Shown here: piece after piece, positions 1 through 5,168 of the stretch | How the letters are laid out: each line of letters starts with the position of its first letter | Position numbering within the stretch: position 1 is the first letter of the stretch | Source: Saprospiraceae bacterium | Lineage (GTDB): Bacteria > Bacteroidota > Bacteroidia > Chitinophagales > Saprospiraceae | NCBI GenBank assembly: GCA_020630455.1 | Contig: JAHDBK010000313.1 | Coordinates: 1-5,168 of the forward strand | Reading direction: 5' to 3' | Length of the DNA: 5,168 nucleotides | Translations under genes and position numbers: made by a program | The notes under the pieces: model-generated | Databases searched by the model: none | What the model was told of the DNA's origin: nothing | Seen by the model: the letters and a program-made list of their open reading frames with translations, nothing else

Positions 1-300
1 GATGCTGCTTATTGGATAGCTGGGTTCCTACATGGAAGCGGATTAATTTTAATCCATGACAATGAATTATGGCAATTAGTAAATCAATGGGTAGATGAGA
101 TACAATGGGATTCTTTTAGAGATATTTTACCTATTTTAAGACGTACTTTCTCTCGTTTTCCAAAATCAGAAAAAGAAAAAATGCTGGCCTTAGCAAAAGT
201 AAAAGATATACACAACACTACTATTCAAGAAGACGATTTCAAAATAGAAGCTAATACAATAGAAAAAATATTACCTTTATTGAGAGAAATATTAAATTAA
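1..300 (+). CDS. C-terminal end of a DUF5682-like protein (5' end outside window)
   Basis: Frame 1 is open from the first base to a TAA at 298-300, giving the last 99 residues of a larger protein. The fragment begins DAAYWIAGFLHGSG, followed by LILIHDNELW, then a DILPILRRTFSRFP segment at about residues 41-54, and ends in a charged helical tail. The order 'W.aGFL.GSG - L.L.HD..L - ILP.LRRTF..F' is what I recall for the C-terminus of DUF5682 proteins, which are large (around 700-800 residues) and of unknown biochemistry. Members are commonly encoded beside MoxR-type AAA ATPases, VWA-domain proteins and SWIM zinc-finger proteins; that is family knowledge, and no such partner is visible here. 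The stop is six bases before the next start, so the two genes may be co-transcribed. The family call comes from memory of the motif, not from a search. Confidence 0.62.
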   Translation, partial: DAAYWIAGFLHGSGLILIHDNELWQLVNQWVDEIQWDSFRDILPILRRTFSRFPKSEKEKMLALAKVKDIHNTTIQEDDFKIEANTIEKILPLLREILN

Positions 301-306
301 TTTCTA

Positions 307-2109
307 ATGAGTAAAAAATCTAAAAAGAAAAAATCGACAAGCAAAACAAATAATACATCTTCTTTATTTGATATTAATATTATTGTCATATTAATCATTT
401 CTTTCATTGTTTTTATTCCCTCTATTTCTTCTGACTACGTCAATTGGGATGATGATGTCAATATTTATGAAAATCCATATTTAAATGATTTTAGTATTGA
501 TAATATTAAAAACATTTTTACGAGTACTGTAATGGGAGGATATAATCCTTTGTCTATTTTTTCATTTAGTCTAGAAAAAGCTTTTGGGGGAGGAGCTAAA
601 ACAACACATGTCATCAATATACTCCTTCATCTTATTACTGTATTTTTTGTATATAGAATACTATTATTGATGAAACTCAATCCATTATTTGCTGCATTAG
701 GAGCACTATTATTTGGCATTCATCCTATGAGGGTGGAATCTGTTGCTTGGGCTACAGAACGTAAGGATGTCTTGCTAGGGGCTTTTTACTTCTCTTCTAT
801 TTACTATTATATTCAATATATTCTTTCAAAGCAAAATACAAAAAAAGCCATTAAGAAATATTTTTATATCAGCATGGGACTCTTTGTATTAGCCTTATTT
901 TCAAAAATTCAAGCAGTAGCCCTTCCTTTAAGTTTATTAGCTTTTGATTATTATTTCAATAGAAAATTAGATAAAAATTTAATTATAGAAAAAATTCCAT
1001 TATTTGCCTTATCCTTGGCAATAGGTTTGCTTGGAGTTTTTCTCTTAAAAGATACAGGTACTATAGTGGATGAAAATCATTTCGGATTAATGGAACGTAT
1101 CGTCATTGGTTCTTATACATTTTGGGTGTATATTATTAAATTTATATTTCCTTATGAAATGTCTCCGCTTTATCCCTACCCTACTTCGCTAGAAGCATTG
1201 CATTATTTATCTCTTATTCCAAGTATTGGATTAGTATATTTAATATATCATTTATATAAAAATAATAACAAAATCTCTTTATTTAGCATCGTCTTTTTTA
1301 TATTTAATGTCATATTTGTATTACAAATATTAGCAGCAGGACAAGGGTATAAAGCTGATAGATTTACATATATAGCTTACTTTGGATTATTTTTTGGGGT
1401 TTCCTACTTACTTCAACAATTCAGCCAAAAATCCAAGCAGCAAAACTTAATTTATGGTGGTATTGGTCTCTATTTATTATTAATGGCATTCTTGACTTGG
1501 AAGCAATCTGGAATATGGAAAAATGGAGAAACACTCTGGAATCATACACTTCAACTATATGAAAGAAATGGTACTGTTTATAGAAATTTAGGCAACTACT
1601 ATAGAGACAATCAAATGAACGACAAAGCCCTTGAAATTTTTAATGCAGGCTTACAATTATTACCTGAAGATGCCACTTTAAATAATAGTGTGGGTAAATT
1701 GTATTTTGACAAAGGACAAGTCGATAATGCTTTTACATTCTTTAATCAAGCTTTAACAATTGAACCTAACAATATAGAATACCTCAATAATAGAGGCGTT
1801 GCCTACGCTGTAAAAAATCAATATGATTTGGCTTTACAAGACTATAATAAAGGTATTCAAATCAATCCTAATAATTTAAAATCATTTGAAAATAGAGGAA
1901 AATTATTCTTATCCATTGGAGAATATCAAAAAGCACTTGAAGATTTCAATTTAGTTCTTAATGCTTATGATAACGGTGAAATTTATTTAAATCGTTCTGA
2001 AGTTTTTTACAGATTAGGAGATAAAAATAGTGCTATTAATGATGCCAATAAAGCTAGTGAATTAGGTATAACCATACCTCCTAACTACATACAATTATTG
2101 AATAATTAA
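307..2109 (+). CDS. TMTC-like GT-C membrane glycosyltransferase with C-terminal TPR repeats
   Basis: This 600-residue inner-membrane protein has about ten or eleven hydrophobic segments in residues 23-400, then a soluble TPR domain. Family hallmarks are visible. NWDDD (46-50), just after the first membrane helix, fits the acidic catalytic motif of GT-C enzymes. HPMRVESVAWATERKDVL (139-156) is the most recognisable block of bacterial and eukaryotic TMTC-type proteins. FSKIQAVALP (198-207) and ADRFTYIAYFG (350-360) also match. Five TPR-like units run from about 422 to 590. Human TMTC1-4 are O-mannosyltransferases that use dolichyl-phosphate-mannose; by analogy this protein may transfer a sugar from a polyprenyl-phosphate donor to a protein or glycan at the periplasmic face. 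Donor and acceptor are inferred, and bacterial members are mostly uncharacterised. The first 13 residues carry seven lysines, which favours a cytoplasmic N-terminus. The start at 307 is six bases after the upstream stop and precedes the lysine-rich leader; no Shine-Dalgarno is seen, as is usual in Bacteroidota. Confidence 0.82.
   Translation: MSKKSKKKKSTSKTNNTSSLFDINIIVILIISFIVFIPSISSDYVNWDDDVNIYENPYLNDFSIDNIKNIFTSTVMGGYNPLSIFSFSLEKAFGGGAKTTHVINILLHLITVFFVYRILLLMKLNPLFAALGALLFGIHPMRVESVAWATERKDVLLGAFYFSSIYYYIQYILSKQNTKKAIKKYFYISMGLFVLALFSKIQAVALPLSLLAFDYYFNRKLDKNLIIEKIPLFALSLAIGLLGVFLLKDTGTIVDENHFGLMERIVIGSYTFWVYIIKFIFPYEMSPLYPYPTSLEALHYLSLIPSIGLVYLIYHLYKNNNKISLFSIVFFIFNVIFVLQILAAGQGYKADRFTYIAYFGLFFGVSYLLQQFSQKSKQQNLIYGGIGLYLLLMAFLTWKQSGIWKNGETLWNHTLQLYERNGTVYRNLGNYYRDNQMNDKALEIFNAGLQLLPEDATLNNSVGKLYFDKGQVDNAFTFFNQALTIEPNNIEYLNNRGVAYAVKNQYDLALQDYNKGIQINPNNLKSFENRGKLFLSIGEYQKALEDFNLVLNAYDNGEIYLNRSEVFYRLGDKNSAINDANKASELGITIPPNYIQLLNN
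1570..2076 (+). other. Array of about five TPR units within the TMTC-like protein
   Basis: Residues 422-455, 456-489 and 490-523 form three consecutive 34-residue units with the TPR pattern (small residue at 8, Y/F at 11, A at 20, P near 32). Examples are the unit ends LLPED, IEPNN and INPNN. Two more degenerate units follow: 524-556, one residue short and lacking the Pro, and about 557-590, which has NRSEVFYRLGD. Such arrays usually bind protein partners or peptide segments. As the domain follows the last membrane helix, its side of the membrane depends on the exact helix count, which I cannot fix by eye; in the TMTC family it faces the same side as the active site. Confidence 0.8.
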
Positions 2110-2112
2110 ATC

Positions 2113-3180
2113 ATGTTTGAAGGACTTAAAGTTGTAGAATTAGCTTCCGTTTTAGCGGGCCCTTCTGTTGGAATGTTTTTTGCCGAACAAGGAGCTACAG
2201 TTATCAAAATAGAAAACAAATTAACAGGGGGTGACCTCACTCGACATTGGAAATTACCTAATGAGAATAAAGATTCTCCTTATTCGGCTTATTATTCAAG
2301 TATTAATTATAATAAAAAAATATTATTATTAAATTTAAAAAAAGATGATGATTTCCATATCGCATTATCTCATATAAAAGATGCCGATATTGTCATTTCA
2401 AATTATAGAAAGGAGCAAGCTAAAAGATTAAAATTAGATTATGAAACTTTAAAACTGCTCAATCCCAAACTCATCTATGCCCAACTTACTGGATTTGGAG
2501 AACACAGTCAAAGACCTGCTTTTGATGTAGTCCTTCAAGCAGAAGCAGGATTTTTATATATGTGTGGAGAAGCCAATCGTCCTCCCGTCAAAATGCCTGT
2601 TGCCTTAATTGATGTCCTAGCAGCTCACCAATTAAAAGAAGGAATTCTAACTGCTTTATGGAAAAGAGAAAAAGATGGAAAAGGAGCATTAATAAAGACT
2701 TCTCTTTATCAATCCGCCATCGCATCTTTGGTCAATCAAGCTTCAAATTATCTCATGGCAGGGCATATTCCTCAAAAAATGGGTACTCAACACCCCAATA
2801 TTGCTCCTTATGGCGATATGTTTTATACTCGTGATAATAAAGCCATTGTATTGGCCATTGGAACAGATGCTCAATTTGAGAATTTATGTACTGTTTTAAA
2901 TATTGATTTACATCAAAATATTTTATTCAATTCTTCCGTCAATCGAGTAAAAAACAGAACTCAACTCATTAATGCTTTATCCAAAATAATTATTAATCAT
3001 AATATTAATGAAATAGAAAAATTATTTCTAGTGCATCAAGTCCCTTATGGTAGAATTAGAAATATGCAAGAAGTTTTTGAAAACCCACTTGCTCAAGAAA
3101 TGGTTTTAGAAGAAAATTTTGATGATAAATATCCCAGCAAAAGAGTTCAATCAATAGCTTTTACCATAAAAAGAGAATAA
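2113..3180 (+). CDS. Class III (CaiB/BaiF family) CoA transferase
   Basis: This 355-residue soluble enzyme is predicted to move CoA between a carboxylic acid and an acyl-CoA. The N-terminal block VVELASVLAGP (7-17) followed by GATVIKIE (27-34) and GGDLTR (39-44) is the CoA-binding Rossmann-type signature. ALIDVLAAHQLKEGILTALW (164-183) aligns with the formyl-CoA transferase segment carrying the catalytic Asp, making D167 the likely nucleophile that forms the aspartyl-CoA intermediate. HPNIAPYGDMF (227-237) and PYGRIRNMQEVFENP (311-325) are further family blocks. Where 2-methylacyl-CoA racemases of this superfamily have a catalytic His (as in 'GHD'), this protein has F137 before D138, which argues for transferase over racemase. 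It is shorter than the usual 380-430 residues because the C-terminal tail is missing. Substrates cannot be read from the sequence. It starts three bases after the TMTC-like gene, so translational coupling is likely. The start is supported by family alignment: the signature begins within a few residues of M1. Confidence 0.88.
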   Translation: MFEGLKVVELASVLAGPSVGMFFAEQGATVIKIENKLTGGDLTRHWKLPNENKDSPYSAYYSSINYNKKILLLNLKKDDDFHIALSHIKDADIVISNYRKEQAKRLKLDYETLKLLNPKLIYAQLTGFGEHSQRPAFDVVLQAEAGFLYMCGEANRPPVKMPVALIDVLAAHQLKEGILTALWKREKDGKGALIKTSLYQSAIASLVNQASNYLMAGHIPQKMGTQHPNIAPYGDMFYTRDNKAIVLAIGTDAQFENLCTVLNIDLHQNILFNSSVNRVKNRTQLINALSKIIINHNINEIEKLFLVHQVPYGRIRNMQEVFENPLAQEMVLEENFDDKYPSKRVQSIAFTIKRE

Positions 3181-3225
3181 TGCAACAAATTCCTAAGTAC
3201 TTTGTCTTTTTTATAAAAATACTCA

Positions 3226-3756
3226 ATGAAAAATTTAATCGGTCTTCTACTCTTCCTTTCCATCTTATCCAATCCTATTTTTGCTCAAAATACAGATAGT
3301 ATAGCTGTTGCAAACACCTGTCCATGTTGTGATAATCTTCATAGCCAATTCGATTTTTGGATAGGTGAATGGAATGTAACCGATACTACTGGAACACAAA
3401 TTGGAGAAAATATCATTCAAAAAATAGAAAAAAATTGTATCATTACAGAAACTTGGACTGGCGGAACTGGTTTCACTGGCAGTAGTTTTAATTATTATGA
3501 CTCTAGCGATTCTACTTGGAATCAATTGTGGATTGACATGAATGGTTCTATTTTGAAACTTAAAGGAGAATTAATAAACAATGCAATGGTCATGAAAGGT
3601 GATTTACAAGAAAATAATGAAGGTAATTTATATTACAATCAAATTACTTGGACACCACAAGAAAATGGTTCTGTAATTCAAGTTTGGGAAACTTATGATA
3701 AAAATCATCAATTAGTATCTACTCTTTTTGTAGGTATTTATATTAAAAAAGAATAA
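3226..3756 (+). CDS. Secreted DUF1579-like (lipocalin-fold) protein with CPCC motif
   Basis: This 176-residue exported protein has a clear Sec signal peptide: MKN, a hydrophobic stretch at 4-14, and a likely signal peptidase I site after A20 (NPIFA|QN). The mature part opens with CPCC at 32-35, then QFDFWIGEWNV (41-51), GENIIQ (60-65), C71, ETWTGGTGFTGSSFNYYD (75-92) and WNQLWIDMNG (98-107). The 'FDFWiGeW...G.n.I...C...E.W....G..G.S.N.YD...W.Q.W.D..G' spacing matches a widespread family of small beta-barrel proteins often annotated DUF1579 or left hypothetical. No activity is established that I can name. As I recall the family, a Cys before FDFW and one equivalent to C71 recur, so C35-C71 could form a disulfide; C32 and C34 are extra. 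The cleavage site lacks a lipobox Cys, so the protein is probably periplasmic rather than a lipoprotein. It lies 45 bases after the CoA transferase gene and 15 before the next gene. Confidence 0.72.
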   Translation: MKNLIGLLLFLSILSNPIFAQNTDSIAVANTCPCCDNLHSQFDFWIGEWNVTDTTGTQIGENIIQKIEKNCIITETWTGGTGFTGSSFNYYDSSDSTWNQLWIDMNGSILKLKGELINNAMVMKGDLQENNEGNLYYNQITWTPQENGSVIQVWETYDKNHQLVSTLFVGIYIKKE

Positions 3757-3771
3757 ATTTCAAAGAAAAAA

Positions 3772-5142
3772 ATGCTAATAAATAAAGAAATTTCTTTATC
3801 ATTAATCATTTTTACGATAGGTTTATTTCTAACAACTTTTTTGAGCAATCAGTCTGACTTCAACACTATAATTAGTGGTTATGTATTGATGTTTGGAGTA
3901 TATTTTTATTTAGTTTTTTATAAAAAAAACATTAATAATAATATTAAAACCCTCCTGATTTTTTCCATATTATTGCGATGTCTTCTAATCTTTATGCTAC
4001 CTCCTCATTCCGATGATTATTTTAGATTCATTTGGGATGGCTTACAAAGTTTAGATGGAGTACATCCTTACCAATATCAACCTCAAGATTGGATTAAAAT
4101 CACAGAAGACAACCATTATCAGCTCTTGTATGAACAGCTCAATTCCAAGGTTTATTTTTCTGTTTATCCTCCTATTTTACAAAGTATTTTCATAATAGCG
4201 GCTTCTCTGTTTTCAAGCTCCTTTCTTACACCAACTGTTATTATGAAACTATTTATGGTAGCGGCAGAAATAGGAACTTTATTTTTTATTATTAAGATAC
4301 TAAAAAAGTACCAAATCTCTACAAAAAATGTATTCATATATGCTCTAAATCCTTTAGTTTTAGTTGAAATATCAGGCAATTTACACTTTGAAGGTTTGAT
4401 GATTTTCTTTCTTATAGCAGCTATTTATTATATGGATATTTGGAAAACGCCCTTTCAATATAATAATTGGAAAATGTACCGCTCGCCTATTCTATTTTCA
4501 ATGGCAATAGCAACTAAATTAATCCCTCTTATTTTCTTACCATTTATATTAAGATACCTAGGAATAATAAAGAGTTTTTTTTATTTTTTAATAATAGGAA
4601 TTGTATTAATATTTGTATTAATTTTGCCTTTCGGCGAATGGCAACACTTCCTAAACTTTAAAGAAAGTCTAAGACTATACTATCAACATTTTGAATACAA
4701 TGGAGGGATTTATTATATATTCAGATACCTTGGATTTCAATATAGAGGCTATAATGAAATTGCATTTATAGGGCCCGCCCTCAGTATTATTACATTTTTA
4801 AGCATTTTATCCATTAGCTTCTTTAGAAAATACAAATCAAAAGAATTTTCTATTGAATTTTTCATGAGTTCGATGTTGATGATTTGGGCAATTTATCAAA
4901 TGATGACAACTACCCTCCATCCTTGGTATATTACTCCCTTAATATTATTTTCAGTCTTTAGTCATTACCGTTTTGGGCTCCTTTGGTCTTTTTTAATCTG
5001 CTTCACCTATATCAATTATTCATATCATCCTTATCATGAAAATTTATGGGTAGTTTTCTTAGAGTTTTCCATAGTGATTATTTGCTGGATTTATGAGATT
5101 TTTTATAAAAATTCAATTAAAAAGAAAATTTTAACTGAGTAA
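3772..5142 (+). CDS. Multi-pass GT-C glycosyltransferase, GT87/MptB-like (putative mannosyltransferase)
   Basis: This 456-residue integral membrane protein has about eleven to thirteen hydrophobic segments spread over residues 7-446 and short loops. The first large loop carries HSDDYFRFIWDG (79-90) followed by GVHPYQYQP (96-104); an acidic pair in this first extracytoplasmic loop, in the pattern 'D.yRY.WDG....G.nPY', is typical of GT-C enzymes of the GT87 and MptA/MptB-like groups. Other family-like blocks are YPP (132-134), YALNPLVLVEISGNLHFEGL (190-209), ATKLIPLIFLP (247-257) and TLHPWYITPL (381-390). Relatives use polyprenyl-phosphate-linked mannose or other hexoses as donor and build cell-envelope glycans or lipid-linked sugars. 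D81 or D82 is the likely catalytic base. The specific sugar and acceptor are inferred only from the family. The start at 3772 leaves a short N-terminus before the first helix and follows an A-rich stretch with no Shine-Dalgarno. The protein ends in a basic tail (NSIKKKILTE), complete within the window. Confidence 0.78.
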   Translation: MLINKEISLSLIIFTIGLFLTTFLSNQSDFNTIISGYVLMFGVYFYLVFYKKNINNNIKTLLIFSILLRCLLIFMLPPHSDDYFRFIWDGLQSLDGVHPYQYQPQDWIKITEDNHYQLLYEQLNSKVYFSVYPPILQSIFIIAASLFSSSFLTPTVIMKLFMVAAEIGTLFFIIKILKKYQISTKNVFIYALNPLVLVEISGNLHFEGLMIFFLIAAIYYMDIWKTPFQYNNWKMYRSPILFSMAIATKLIPLIFLPFILRYLGIIKSFFYFLIIGIVLIFVLILPFGEWQHFLNFKESLRLYYQHFEYNGGIYYIFRYLGFQYRGYNEIAFIGPALSIITFLSILSISFFRKYKSKEFSIEFFMSSMLMIWAIYQMMTTTLHPWYITPLILFSVFSHYRFGLLWSFLICFTYINYSYHPYHENLWVVFLEFSIVIICWIYEIFYKNSIKKKILTE

Positions 5143-5148
5143 AATTTT
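5125..5148 (+). terminator. AT-only inverted repeat overlapping the stop codon, weak terminator candidate
   Basis: AAAATTTTA (5125-5133) and TAAAATTTT (5140-5148) are perfect 9-bp reverse complements separated by the 6-base loop ACTGAG. The right arm begins with the stop codon at 5140-5142. The A/T-only sequence downstream (5149-5168) lacks a long uninterrupted T run. Position at the end of the last gene fits a terminator, but a stem without G-C pairs is weak and such repeats arise by chance in AT-rich DNA. The two arms are also each nearly self-palindromic. Confidence 0.3.
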
Positions 5149-5168
5149 ATTATATATTATTAATTATT

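Noticed and set aside
1570..2076. DNA-level tandem repeat suggested by the TPR units
   Set aside because: The repeat exists only at the protein pattern level; the nucleotide sequences of the units have diverged, so there is no recent duplication.
2300..2345. Two A7 runs within the CoA transferase gene, as a possible programmed slippage site
   Set aside because: They encode ordinary N-K-K and L-K-K stretches in an intact frame, with no alternative frame continuing into a meaningful product. Such runs are expected at this base composition.
3198..3204. TACTTTG resembling the Bacteroidota -7 element TAnnTTTG, 21 bases before the start at 3226
   Set aside because: It is one base short of the consensus spacing and no TTTG/TTG -33 element lies about 20 bases upstream, so a promoter cannot be supported.
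3185..3212. Possible terminator between the CoA transferase and the secreted-protein gene: ACAAA (3185-3189) / TTTGT (3201-3205) followed by T6
   Set aside because: The stem is only 5 bp with one G-C pair and an 11-base loop, too weak to call. The same bases can form the unrelated palindrome AAGTACTT (3195-3202).
3265..3525. 86-residue open frame on the minus strand
   Set aside because: It lies wholly antisense to the secreted DUF1579-like gene, which has a signal peptide and family motifs. The minus-strand product has no recognisable domain.
4164..4379. 71-residue open frame on the minus strand
   Set aside because: It is antisense to membrane helices of the GT-C gene; open frames opposite AT-rich hydrophobic coding sequence are expected. 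No motif is seen.

Overview
The window is a compact, very AT-rich stretch (GC roughly 30% by eye) with five genes, all on the + strand. Intergenic gaps are 6, 3, 45 and 15 bases, so it is probably one transcription unit or a run of co-directional genes. All five genes stop with TAA, no clear Shine-Dalgarno sequences precede the starts, and the gene families are common in that phylum. Together these suggest a low-GC Bacteroidota chromosome (Flavobacteriia, Cytophagia or Saprospiria type). The genus cannot be told from the sequence.

Layout: (1) 1-300 is the C-terminal end of a protein resembling the DUF5682 family, usually found with MoxR-type AAA ATPases and VWA proteins; its main part lies outside the window. 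(2) 307-2109 is a 600-residue membrane protein with a TMTC-like GT-C glycosyltransferase core and about five C-terminal TPR repeats. (3) 2113-3180 is a class III (CaiB/BaiF) CoA transferase with the catalytic Asp in place but a short C-terminus. (4) 3226-3756 is a small secreted protein with a signal peptide, a CPCC cluster and a predicted lipocalin-like barrel (DUF1579-like). (5) 3772-5142 is a second multi-pass GT-C type glycosyltransferase, resembling GT87/MptB-like polyprenol-phosphate-sugar-dependent mannosyltransferases. A 9-bp all-AT inverted repeat overlaps its stop codon, and the last 26 bases are entirely A/T.

The most suggestive feature is the pair of GT-C enzymes, both expected to use lipid-linked sugar at the outer face of the inner membrane, flanking a CoA transferase and an exported protein. 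They could act in envelope glycan synthesis or protein O-glycosylation, but nothing in the window names a substrate. The co-location may also be simple packing of housekeeping genes. I see no mobile element, CRISPR array, RNA gene or clear defence system inside the window. The only hint of a conflict-type system is the upstream DUF5682-like fragment.
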